A stretch of 64,000 bases of DNA from Stenopsyche tienmushanensis. Taxonomy: Eukaryota > Arthropoda > Insecta > Trichoptera > Stenopsychidae. The notes under the pieces were generated by a model. That model saw nothing but the letters and a program-made list of their open reading frames with translations. It was not told where the DNA came from and made no database searches. The position numbers were made by a program, and so were the translations under genes. The DNA is taken from positions 1,054,001-1,118,000 of the forward strand of contig WACJ01000073.1 in NCBI GenBank assembly GCA_008973525.1. The letters are read 5' to 3'. Positions 22,829-34,180 of the stretch are shown here, piece after piece; position 1 is the first letter of the stretch, and each line of letters starts with the position of its first letter.

Positions 22829-23474
22829 TATTTTGTGTTACATCAAAATTTATTGAATAATATATGATCTATTATGTTTTATTACCTTTCTCCATTTCTC
22901 CGAAAGCCTCATAATGTCTTTTTGCCAAAATTTCTCAGGTTTGTTGGTAAAATATTGATCAAGGTACATTTTATATCATTTTTTGAATTAAAATTTTTAC
23001 CGCGTAAAGATATTTTCAATGAAATAAATAAATAATAATCTGAAGGGGCAATATCAGGAGAGTATGGAGGATGAGGTAAAATATCCCAGTCATGTGATAA
23101 TAATTTATTTCTGACGAACAAAGACACATAAGGCATGGCGTTATCGTGATGAAAAACAACGCCTCGTCTGTTCGCTAATACTGGCCGTTTATGGCAATTG
23201 CATCTTTTAGATTGTCTAGTTGGAAACAATATTTTATTGAATTGATCGTTTCATCTTGCTGGAGTAGCTCATAATAAACTACCCCCTTCCAGTCCCACCA
23301 AATGCATAGCAAAACTTTTTTTGGATGTAGGCCAGGTTTAGCTACAGTTAAAGCTTCTGTATCCTTGGTCCAAGATCGTTTACGTTGGATATTCTCATAG
23401 AGTATCCATCTTTAATCACCAGTGACAACTCTCTTAAAAAAGGTTGGGTATTGTGTCGTTATAGGACAACCTAA
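22829..23474 (-). mobile_element. mariner element, copy C, 3' terminus lost
   Basis: Homology to the other copies begins near 22829 (the GTGTTACATCAAAATTTATT segment next to the stop codon), without the terminal repeat expected to its left. The other end reads ATAGGACAACCTAA at 23461-23474, a decayed terminal repeat followed by TA. The GDESW block is present but broken (a stop replaces the Glu codon near 23415). The second and third catalytic Asp blocks are intact and 34 residues apart, showing directly that this family is DD34D. Confidence 0.9.
22909..23229 (-). pseudogene. mariner transposase fragment with second and third catalytic Asp (copy C)
   Basis: An open piece of about 106 residues, containing NRRGVVFHHDNA, LPHPPYSPDIAPSDYYLF and SLRGKNFNSKND. 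From the Asp of HHDNA to the Asp of PSDYY there are 34 intervening residues. The last 20 residues are out of frame because one base is missing in a run of the AAATG region, and the first 15 also drift. It is the best-preserved catalytic stretch of this family in the window. Confidence 0.9.
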
Positions 23475-24637
23475 TAATTTATGGAATGCTTATGGAATAT
23501 ATCAATTTGCATCTCATTTCCAAAATAATTCAGTATGAATTTCTACCATGAATTGACACCAAGAGCAAGCTTATTTAATGATGTATTAACTATTTTGACA
23601 AGGCGGTGAGATCATATAAGATCGAAAACTTACTCATGAACGATGATTCGTCATAAACATGATTGGCGTTAAATGGCCGCAAACGGAAGCGTCTACTTTC
23701 TTAAGAATTCAACACTAATGCATTATTTGCTTCAACCGTGATCCGTCGATGAATTATCTAAATGCGTTTGAGTTTGGGCTCCTTATAAAATATAAGGTTG
23801 CGGCTCGGATGACCGAATTCAAGTCCATCGGCCGTGAAGGTCTTTAACACTTCGAGCGTCCAAATAGGAAGTCGACACTTCCTTTTGTCTGGGGCAGCAA
23901 TTTCAACGGCGACTGCAATTAAAACGCACGTCCCTAGACCTCCTAGTTTTTCGGGCCGCTTTGGGCAGAAGAAAGGCAACAATCGCGTCGGCCTTATGTG
24001 TAATTACAATTACTGCGGTCAAATTCGCCGACCGGCCGCGTTGTTGGCACGACTCAAGCCGCAAGAACTGTTATGCAATATAAATTCACGAAGTGGTGTC
24101 AGAAGAATTGAAAACCGCTACTTTAGCCGGTTAAGCGCCACCGTGGTGAGGATCGTAATTATACGCGTGAGAAAGCCTGACCAGCTCTATTTGACTCTTG
24201 AAACGCAATTCTGACTTCCCAGGGGTTATTTAATTAGCCGTCATGCTAATTTGTGACGGTGGAACTCAGGAGCGGAAGTACGACGGTTTTTATGCTAATT
24301 TGAAGTCGTCTAGCTCTAATGGAGATCTTGAATTGCTCCTCAAATTGATTAGCTCGTTTTATTCCCAAGTGCTATGGAGAATAAAAAACTATGCAAATTT
24401 TGCGGTAAAAAGGTAATTCGAAGATTTTTTTGAACGTCATTTAACACAAATCAGACTTAATAAGGAATGTCATTTATTCTCAGAAAAAGTCACAAGCATA
24501 TATCATTCATAAGGGTAGGTTATCTCCATTTCTGATCCACGAAATAAGTTTAAATCTATATCGAGACGATCAATTGGAAATATAAATAATTCCAATCCAC
24601 TAAATCTATTAGTATGGTGAAAATTTTTCCACAATTT
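23475..24637. other. Non-coding tract with CG-rich island at about 23.75-24.27 kb
   Basis: The island has open frames on both strands (for example 23834-24214 +, 126 residues) without recognisable motifs, most likely due to base composition. Sharp GC-richer islands of a few hundred bases like this recur through the window and could be regulatory elements. Confidence 0.45.
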
Positions 24638-24696
24638 AGATTTGAACTCGATTTTTTCTTATGGTTTGAGTCCAGAACCTAAACCACTATACAAAT
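24638..24696 (-). repeat. tRNA-like SINE copy (SINE-c)
   Basis: The minus strand reads TTTGTATAGTGGTTTAGGTT (A-box-like, end near 24696), then CTGGACTC, then GAGTTCAAATC (B-box-like, 24640-24650) 44 bases after the A-box. The layout is the same as in the 22.3, 30.2 and 33.6 kb copies. It directly adjoins the third-lineage mariner relic. Confidence 0.55.
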
Positions 24697-24717
24697 CCTT
24701 GGTCTATATATTAATGT

Positions 24718-25320
24718 TTTTTTTAATGAAAGATTTGAATGCTTGAACAACATCTCTCCACCTATCTAACATTTTAATGCATCAGTCATAAAACATTATG
24801 GACTTTGAACAAAAATATTCATAAAGTTCATTTTTGACCTCATGCTACCTGACCCTACAATAGCTATTGATTTCTGCTTCCATAATTAGAGTAAAGAGCC
24901 CATTTATCATTTCCAGTTATTAAATCGCCTTAAAATGGCGTTTCAGATTCCATTTTTAGAAGTTATTAATGCGGTCCACAGGTTCTCTTCGCTTAGATCG
25001 TGCGGCACCCATCTTCTTTGTCTCCACACCTTCCCGATTTTTTCCAATTTTTTTGAATACTTAATCATGAGTATCTAAGATTGGCCGATATTATTTTCAA
25101 TGGTTGCTATCGGATTACTTTCGATTTCAGCAGTCAATGTGACGGCTTCCACCTTGACGCAGTCTTCCACTTCCAGGGCAATTTTTTAAATCAAAATTTC
25201 CAAATCGAAATTTCTGGAAGCAATTTTAACATTTGCAAACACCTTAAATATCGTCAAGCATATCGCAAATATTTTTTTAGTGGCGCGCATTGCAATCATT
25301 TTTTGAGAAAATGATAAAGC
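24718..25320 (-). mobile_element. mariner relic of a third lineage (mauritiana-like), internally deleted
   Basis: On the minus strand, frame-broken but in order, one can read KNICDM near 25280, FQKFRFGNFDLKN, CPGSGRLRQGG, then KKLEKIGKVWRQRRWVPHDLSEENL (about 24980-25060), then a GNDKWALYSNYGSR block near 24890-24935. The last corresponds to the GDEKW catalytic block with damage at the Asp. This is the N-terminal HTH plus start of the catalytic domain typical of mauritiana-type mariners. The rest of the catalytic half is mostly unreadable, and a short RWRDVVQAFKSF-like tail appears near 24730-24765. No terminal repeats were identified. Confidence 0.75.
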
Positions 25321-28300
25321 ATTAAATTTCGAATAAATTCTTCACTCGGCGAAAATCGATGCTATTGATCCACAGGTTGTTAAATTTGAATTTTAAAAAT
25401 CATTATTTATTTTTGATGAGTATAGTCATCGAAAGAGCATAAAATACTGACTTGAAAGTTTAACAGCCTAAATGCAATTAATCCTCAAAAACGATCAAGC
25501 ATAAATAAAACGAAAACCTCCTTCTTAGTTATTCACAAATGTGTTATGTTGATCGAGTATTTTTAGTGTGGGATCCATTAATCCTTTTGATTGATACACC
25601 AAATTTGTAATAAACTTTATGAAATATAAACTGATTCAATCTATTTTTCGTAGTAATAATCGTATGTGAAACTATTGCTTAAAAAACTTACAACGCAAAT
25701 ATCTATGCAGTTACAATTTAGGGACCTGCTGAACCTTTTTTTTTAAAGAGCCTCAAATAATTCCATTGAAATGTTCATCTCAATTGTAGCATAAGCGTCA
25801 ATTAATAAAGCTATTCATTCACCTGATAATATGCAGAAAACAAATTCCATTAACATACCGCTAATCTTCAATTTATCATCTGTTTGAGTTGCCATCGTCT
25901 TCGATGTAGTCGTCTTAAGCACACATTTAGCTTACCATATAAAAGATTGATTGGTTCGGTTTTTGATGATTTATGACATTGGTTCGATGCTCCTGCAAGA
26001 GTTAATAAATGCATTGTTTTATGCTGATGAGGCGCAGCTTGCATGTTACTTATGTTTTTTGTTTGATCTTTCAACACTTGTATTTTTGTTTTTAGCACAC
26101 GTACTATTCATCATTTGAGTCAAAATGTTTTTGCATGATGATGCAATGAAACTTTCTATACAACTCCAAATAATGTATCATTGTCATATTGTATCAAATT
26201 TGTAGCAAAAATTCGGTCTAAATCTCAATCAATATCGTATTATATTATTCTGCAGATTTTTTGCAACAATTAGTACTCAGGAATGTTTCTCCTATCGCCG
26301 TCAAATTCTTCGGCTTCAACACCTCCAATTATTATACAATCCGAGTGCAATTATTTTAATAAATCAATTTCGACTCTTTTCTTAAATTATAAAGCAATTT
26401 GCGCCCGTTTCAAATGTATCATGCACCATGAAAAAAGAAATGGAAAAACTCATCCATTCAATCGCCTGTGGGGAAAATTCTCCATTGTCTATATGAATAA
26501 TAAGACAAGAAGCGTGTCACAGACGCGTGGAGCAAACAAGGTTATAAAATAAAAACCACTTGTAAAATTATACACCCGTTTGTAAAGTCAAGGTCCTATG
26601 GATGCAAAACATTTTATGTGATTTTCTGTCCTCTAACACCATGCTGTTGAATGAACGCTCTTCGTATTGCATAACTCGGCATAGTTCACAGACGACGTTT
26701 ACGAAACCATTATGGTATTCACTTAGTCGTATAATTCTTTTGAAGTTGTTTTTACAAACACTTAGAAATTTTTGTGTGTTTCCAGCCCATAAAGTCCTTC
26801 ACTATTAAATATTCATCTCAAATACACACATCTGACGACATTATCACACGTCTGAGCGGATGAAACTGATTAGGCAAATATCTTGAGTTGTTTCAATCGT
26901 ACAAATAACCATTTTAAATTTATTTATTTTAACAACTAAAATATTGTATTTAAGCACATTAATATTGTTTAAATCAAATATTTGCATAGTGCTCAAAGGT
27001 ATCATTTGTGCTTCTTGATTTGGGTTACAAGCTATGTAGAATTTAGTAATGGGTAAGATTTTGGAACTCGTTTTATTAAGGCTTATCCTAATAATCTTGA
27101 AATGTTTGACTAAAAAGATGGCACATTAAAAATACTAAAAATTTTGGCCTTCATTTGAATCATAATATAAAAGTTTGGGAATAAAAAAAACATGTTTTAT
27201 TAATTGTTATCTTCATTGATGAAGTTTGAAGGTCAGTTTGGCATTATTTTTAACATCAAACGGACATTTCTAATGGGTTTATTTAATGATCAAGATGTTA
27301 TAATATGAAAGCCTTCACCTTATCAAGTTATAATGCATTCCAACTATATTCGGAAAGAACCATAATAATTTCGTAGGTTAAAAAATTGATGATCATTAAG
27401 AAAAATTGTATTTTAACCTACATTCAAAGATTTATGTTTGTATTTGCATCCGAAAAATTGGGGCAAGTATGGCAGACAGATTCTTTTGGCTATTTATACA
27501 GTTGTTTTTTTTGCATTCGCAACATCTGTTCCTTTATTTATATACTTTGAAGTCTGAAATTCGGTAAAATAGTCTCTTTTCAGGCTATTAAGCTTATATC
27601 ATATGACCTGAAATGCAAATATTTGGTTAGTGTGTTTTCGTTTATGAAAGTTGCCCAATATATGTTCATAAAAAGAGACAGCATTTCCAAATGCGAATAT
27701 CATATAATTAGATGTCATGTACGATGCATCTTAAAATCAACAATCTAAAACAAGTTTTTAAACCAATGTATAAAGATTACAGTATTTTTGTGTGAAGTTG
27801 TATCGAAGTGATCTCATTGAAATCCTATTTTGTTAATCTACAGGTCCCGTTCGCATCTAAAAATATTTGATTGAAATAATATCAATTATCTGATTAGCCC
27901 CTTTTTATGGTTTTTCTATCATCACGATCACGAAATAAATTTTACAATAGAAACCGTGGCCTGGCTTGAACTTGTATAATAACCATAATTATACGGTCTG
28001 ACCTTGCGATGATCAAACATAGCGGTATTTTATATGTAACATTATAGCGAACGTCTTCTAATAAGTCGACATTGTGCATAAATTTGCAGAATTTCTCCCT
28101 CCCTCCGTGCATTTACGGGAGTTAAGCGCTAAAATTTATTAATATGGAATGTCGTAAAAATATTATTGCATATTTGAACGGCGGATATTGGTCGTATTTG
28201 CATCACAAAAGCTCTCGCATTAGCATAATTAATGAGACCGGTAAAATCCACTTGTTTAAATTGTTCACGACTATTTCATCCGAGTAAATATTATTGATCT

Positions 28301-28783
28301 AAATTTTCGGTATGGTATTCAATGGGAGCTCTTTTTCGTCTTGGGATCGTGGGAATGCCGTTGCAAATGGGATCTTCTTGAGTTTTCATAGTCCGAAATC
28401 CATGTTTGTCCAAAGTGGATCAGATGCAATGCACGGACGCACATTGCAACACGATCCTATGCCACGTGCTGGACTTTGTCGATCTTGGGAACGATATGCA
28501 AATGTCATATGTGTGCTATCAATTTTAAAGAAGGGTGATTGCAATCAGAGTTCTTCGTGCCGGAGCGTTTCGAGTTGCGTCATCCGCGTGCCATGAGCAT
28601 ATTTCTATTTTTACCAATTGCCATTTGAATACCATTTCCTCCATGAATGACTTCTTTTTCAAACAGTTCTATATACATTCCGTATAGCTTAATATCGTAT
28701 TATTGAAGCATAAGAATGGATGGCTTTCATTTGGACCGGTATAAAAGAATTATGAAAGCAAACAAGGTTATATAATGAGCTTT
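25321..28783. other. Non-coding AT-rich tract
   Basis: No gene, RNA or transposon is recognised. Open frames (25868-26098 -, 26283-26552 +, 26602-26808 +, 28312-28596 +) carry no family motif. Confidence 0.5.
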
Positions 28784-28807
28784 GATACTTTCATTGATGA
28801 AAGTATC
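28784..28807. repeat. 24-bp near-perfect palindrome
   Basis: GATACTTTCAT-TG-ATGAAAGTATC: 11-bp arms and a 2-base spacer. It may be a cruciform-prone site or an incidental palindrome in AT-rich DNA. The half-string ACTTTCATCAATT recurs at about 28906-28918. Confidence 0.7.
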
Positions 28808-28994
28808 CAGTCTCCAACTGTCGTATTTTTTGTTGTTGGAATAACAATTATATTATGTGAAAATTGTGCATTGATGTTTAATGATTCAGATAAATTTACA
28901 TAATACTTTCATCAATTAAAAGCTTGTATTTGTTGAAATTTTATTTTTTATATGGAGCTAATTTAAATAGGAAGTTTTAACTAAAACAAGTCCT

Positions 28995-29055
28995 AAAAGG
29001 ATAGAACCTAATGTATAAAAACTGAAAATTAGCCTTAACCCAAACTAAATCAATG
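28995..29055 (-). repeat. Possible tRNA-like SINE copy (SINE-f)
   Basis: The minus strand has TTTAGTTTGGGTTAAGGCTA followed about 43 bases later by AGGTTCTATCC (28999-29009), a degenerate B-box. It fits the layout of the clearer copies but has more mismatches. Confidence 0.3.
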
Positions 29056-30236
29056 AATTTGAAATAATAATATTATATATTCCAAGCTTGGTTGAACCCA
29101 GTGGTGAATTTTGCAGCCCCAAGTACAATTCAATTTTAGGGATTAAATTGGACGTCAGTATTTTAAATTTTAATAGTAAATATAATATATAGGGAATATC
29201 CCGCGGAAGAAGTACCCCAAATAAAATTTCTTAGGTCCTATGAAAAGTTGATTGAAAGTTTTATGGACGATGAAAACATGTCATTTCGCAACCACCATCG
29301 TTGAAATAAGGGATTAAAAACTGCGTTAATCAAAGTATATACACGAGTGCAAGTTATGAGATGATTATAAATATGTATGCTTTTGAGATTGAGTTCCTTT
29401 TTAATCAATTCTTCTTTTAAAATTTGAGATTATACTGATTTTTGGTTAGCAGAAAAATGTATATTTCGACTATAATCATAATTTTTAGTAAAATCTTCCC
29501 ATGGTTTATGTTATATTAACAGGAACCCAAATATAATATGGGAGCAGAATTTGATTATCCAGAAACCGAAAGCATTTTATGTGTTATTTCTGAATTTATT
29601 GAAGTAAAACTTATATAGACACAGTAGGATAAATTGGCTTGAACATTGGTATTGTGTATTGTAAATTGAATGTTAGTATTGTGTGCTTTGGAATAATTTT
29701 CTTGTACTATTTATGTATATTATTATATATTTATATGATAAAATCATTTTTAAATCAGTCGTTCAAACCTTCAAAATCAAAATATCTTAATAAAATATCA
29801 ACTTCATCTGGAATTGCATCATCTTTCATAGATGTAACATCAAGACAAAACCCCTACCGCCTACCATGAAAGATTATACGTCCACTAGTGGACAATAAGG
29901 ATCAAGTTGACTACAACTGCTTTATATTTCAGTTGATTATATGCTATATTTCATATTTTGCCAGAGAAGGCCGCTGAGTTTATATGTATCTTTAGAAGTT
30001 ATCCTTGATGCATCTATACGTTTCCTTTATGAAATCATACACTTAAATCAAGTGCAAAATATCCCGAAAGTCCCAATTCTTGAATTCCACGAGAATATCT
30101 TATTCAAGTATAAATACATGCTTTTTTATAATTTTGCGGACTCCAGTTTAAGAACCTATGCCCTAGATAGAACATGATGCTGAGCATGAGGCTCCTAAAT
30201 ATATGAGGCCTTGTGTGCCTATAGGCAAATCCGGCA
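29056..30236. other. Non-coding AT-rich tract
   Basis: No coding is recognised. A GATTATCCAGAAACCGAAAG string near 29553 resembles Tigger-end sequence only loosely. Confidence 0.5.
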
Positions 30237-30292
30237 CAGTTTGAACCTAAACCTTTAAATAAAAATCCAAGAACTAACCTGGTTAATACCTA
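30237..30292 (-). repeat. tRNA-like SINE copy (SINE-d)
   Basis: The minus strand reads GGTATTAACCAGGTTAGTTC, TTGGATTTTTATTTAAAGG, then GGTTCAAACTG (30237-30247, one or two changes from the B-box) 43 bases after the A-box-like start. The TTATTTAAAGG spacer matches the other copies. Confidence 0.5.
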
Positions 30293-33200
30293 GTTCAGTA
30301 TTATAATTATAATATTCAAATTTCATCCACCAATGATTAATACCATCTGATTCACTTGAGAAACAATGATTCAATGCTTTCATGACTTCCCCCGCTGTCT
30401 TACAATCAATTAAAATCACATATTACAGACATGACTTTCACCGTTTCCTGTGCATTTACAAATCTATTCGATTCAATAGTCACGATGGAATTACTAACAA
30501 TGTGGAATAGATTAACCACCGTCCATTATTAGATGCGATTATGTGATTTTATCTCTTTGAGTGTTGAGGTCTCTCCCCCGACGCCGTAGGCTGCAAAGAG
30601 ATTTCAGTGCCGACAATTAGCAACAATGGTTGTGTGTTTTTGATCGACTTCAATTAGCTCGTGGAGATTTTTAACCCACTAAGCCAAATTGCTTATTTGT
30701 AAATGCGCATCGGAAATTGCAGCGCAAATGTTTTGACACACTAAGCATAATCGCGCATTGTTTGCGAAGTAATTCGAAAACTTGATTAAAATGTGATGGA
30801 TTATATCTGGATTGCGATAATACGATTCATTTTCATCGCGATTTTTTCAGATAAACTAGTTTGGATGGTTCAAAATTAATTGATGTGGGGCAGGACCTCA
30901 ATTCAAACACATACGTGTGGTGTTCCAATCCATATTTCATCAAATTCGTGAGAATTTCACATGGCTTCGATATGTTAATGTCGATATGAAGAATTGAAAC
31001 TGCATATGGAAATGAAATTAGAACGTGCCGAATCTTATGTCATAATCCAATTTGCAAACAACAACCGTTTGCAATGCCGTTGTCAGAAGGCGTGTCAACG
31101 CCATCGATGATGATCTCAACGGTATTGAAAAGGATGTGCTTTGATTCATTCATAAACACCCACATACCATTCCTGAAGACATAGCGGGAATGTTTAATGG
31201 TCTGTATACATCCAATCTTCAACTGTGTGTATAAGGGATGAGCTTGGATTAATGTCGATCTGTTACATTTCTTTGATATGGAAGGAAACCAGTTAGTCTA
31301 TCACAACGGTATTAGAAACATTTTGCATATCTTCACTCAGTGGGTAACTGTAATATAATTGCGAACAGTAAACTTACCAGGAAGCCACTCTTTATTGTTA
31401 TTGTGCAATAAGACGAATCACTGCTAAAAACAATATATGTTTCAGGGAAAGATTTATATACACCGCTTTTGCAAAACACTGTAGATTAGATCACAAAATT
31501 TACATATTTACCCAAGCAGTGAACGCTAATTTCAGTCGCAGTTTAATTACATTGTCATCAAAAATCCATGCGAATGAATTCAAACAACCACAAAAACGTT
31601 CAAAAGTCATAAATATTGATTATAATGATTTTCCATTGTATGAATGGTATGCATTGGTTTGTATCTGGGTTCGTTAAGAGCAACGCTCAAACACAAGGAA
31701 GGTGAACTAGAATTAATACGATCTTTCGACCGTGCGAAACCATTGTTCTTGCGACCCGTTATATCTTCTTCCACAAAAAAGACGCAGAAAAAATATCCTG
31801 TTTCGCAAAGAGCTTTGAATCAAAACTGCCACAAAAATATTGTCCCGTCATACAAAGATCAACTGACCTGAGAAAAAAAATCCCATTGCAGTTTTTCAAT
31901 ATGACGTTCCCATGCCAATCAAGTCTCTTTGTTTTGCGAATATAATTAAAAATTTAAATATACCTGCTCGAGGACGTAATTCATCATATTCTACAATAAA
32001 CGAGCCAATGTTGATGTATTTCTTCGTGCATCTACCTTGTATCGTAAGTAAATCATTCCACGTATGTGGTTCTTGTTATTGGTTATTGCGATTCTGCTAA
32101 TATTGAAAATTATTTTAATACACCTGGTATAAATAATTATTATGAATGATACCTAACAAGATTATTAATAATCTGTTTCAATCAATATTTGATTTTGCTA
32201 ATCAATTGACAATAGAAAATCACATTATGTTGATCTTTAATAGTTATTTTTTTAACAAATATTATATTTTCTGGCAAATATCGCAGATTTAACATTAATT
32301 ATCGATAATGAATAAATATCCTTTATATTCTAAAGTAGCAATAAAACGTTTTAAGCTCAGACAGGATCAGTTTTATTGCTTTAACAAGATGTTTTTCAAC
32401 TTTTTTGAATGCATTTCTTATCGCATATGCTCATAATTTATTAAACTATTAAGTTGAAGACGTGTTTTTATGCAGCTTTTAGGCGATTACGCCATAGCTG
32501 GCATTACTGGATGAACTTTGATATTAATGCCATAACCGCATTGATAATTTCGAACATTCACATGCAACTTCGACGTTTTTAATGGATCGTTTGAAAATTT
32601 AGTTCATTTGGGAATCAAACAAATACATGGAATCTGAATTGAATCTCATGGAACCGTGTGTTCAATCGCGGGCTGACGTTTACTGTTAGTGGCTTGTAAT
32701 TAATCTTCCGACTCTTTACGGGCAAGCAACATGATCTTTTAACGAATTGAACGCATTCAGATGTTTAAATTAAAGCTCTTTAGATAATCATTGGTCAATT
32801 CATGGAATAAACGTGCAATTAACTGACAGCGTACGGCGTATCTTCGCAATGCTTAGATAAAATCGGGTTCTGGCGCAATCGTACAGCATCCATCTGCATA
32901 TTTCAACGTTAAAAGCAAATAAAAAGATAACAGTTCTTTTAATAAAATAAATATACATCGCGAGATTCGATCGCATTCCAAGCGATTTTAGCGATTTTTT
33001 TTGCATACGACCAAAGGGTGTTATTTGTAAACGATGCTCATAAAATCCTGGACATCTTAATGATGCTCGGAATATGATTATGTAAATCTGAGATTGTTGG
33101 GCTAAAAAATAGTTGTATCATGACATAAAGACATTACTGCTATATTTCATCGAAGGTTGTATCTAACCGGATTTAGCCCAAGGGTTTTATAAATTACTGA

Positions 33201-33619
33201 CATCCCAGAACGGATCCAAATATGAGGTATTAAGTCGATGAAGCTATTTGTTTATGTCAAGAATTGTTTAACAATTTGTTGCTGTATCATCGATTACATA
33301 TCGATCTTTCGAATTGCTGTGATGATTGATTTTTTCCAATCAAGTGGGAGTCATGCGGGAGTATCGTTTTGAAATGTACATCGGTTCAAAGATGCCGTAA
33401 TATGACGGGTTTCGGTCATCCGTCGGACGACCATAAAGGAAGTAAATTGTTGTTTTAGGTCACAGCTGATCAATCAACCTGGTAGACCTTGAGTTGCTAT
33501 TTGTCGTTTAAGGTGGAATATTTTTATTGTCTAGCAATTGGATGTTTTGTGATGACAGATGTTTGATAAAATAACGTTTTGTATATTATTGGTACAGTGC
33601 TTTGATGCAATGACCAAAT
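30293..33619. other. Non-coding AT-rich tract
   Basis: No gene is recognised in 3.3 kb. Open frames at 31040-31222 (-), 31644-31871 (+), 31912-32100 (+) and 32800-33006 (-) have no motif. Confidence 0.5.
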
Positions 33620-33676
33620 GTTGGTATAGTGGGCTAGTTCCTGGACTCTATTATAAAGGTTCGGGCTTAAATCCAG
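33620..33676 (+). repeat. tRNA-like SINE copy (SINE-b)
   Basis: TTGGTATAGTGGGCTAGTTC (A-box TGGTATAGTGGG from 33622), CTGGACTCTATTATAAAGG, then GGCTTAAATCC (33664-33674), a B-box with two changes, 42 bases after the A-box start. It is the only plus-strand copy and shares the spacer with the minus-strand ones. Confidence 0.6.
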
Positions 33677-33792
33677 AAGGGAAAATAATTTAACCGTATC
33701 AATTAATTTGGGAGATTATCGTTATTAATATTTCTAGTGGATCGTATCTATTGAAGCTTATTTTAATGTGTTAGTGCTGAAATGTTTAATAA

Positions 33793-34180
33793 AGTCGTAC
33801 TCAATAAGTTCGTAGGATTTTTTTTACTTTGTACGTATTTCTTCTTTATTTAAGGTCGTTTTTTCTTAATTTTTTTCATTAAATGCATCAATATTTCTAT
33901 ATAATATTTGTTATTGATAGTTCTTCTTTCCTTAGGTAATCGATGAATAAAATACCAAAATACGGAGGCCAAAACCTTATCAGCTGACATTTGAGTTTTT
34001 TGAGAACGCACGTTGTTGTTTTGAGCAAAGTTTTCTCATAGACAAATGTTGATGTAAAATAATAAATACACTTACTTTTGATATCTTTAATTTGTCAGCA
34101 CAGTCACACAACTTCAATTTAGGATCGGCCAAAACTATTTTGTGGACTATTTTGTCATCCTACGAACTTATTGAGTGATG
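33793..34180 (-). mobile_element. mariner of a fourth lineage, short internally deleted copy
   Basis: The ends are inverted repeats: CTCAATAAGTTCGTAGGAT at 33800 and ATCCTACGAACTTATTGAG at 34157-34175, extending to a TA at 34181. The minus strand encodes a fragment with SADKVLASVFW...RTINNKYYIEIL...KKKRP, the middle of a mariner transposase (between first and second catalytic Asp), with several stops. At about 390 bp it lacks most of the gene. It has the same terminal repeats as the element at 54883-55480. The protein blocks fit irritans-type mariners. Confidence 0.85.
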
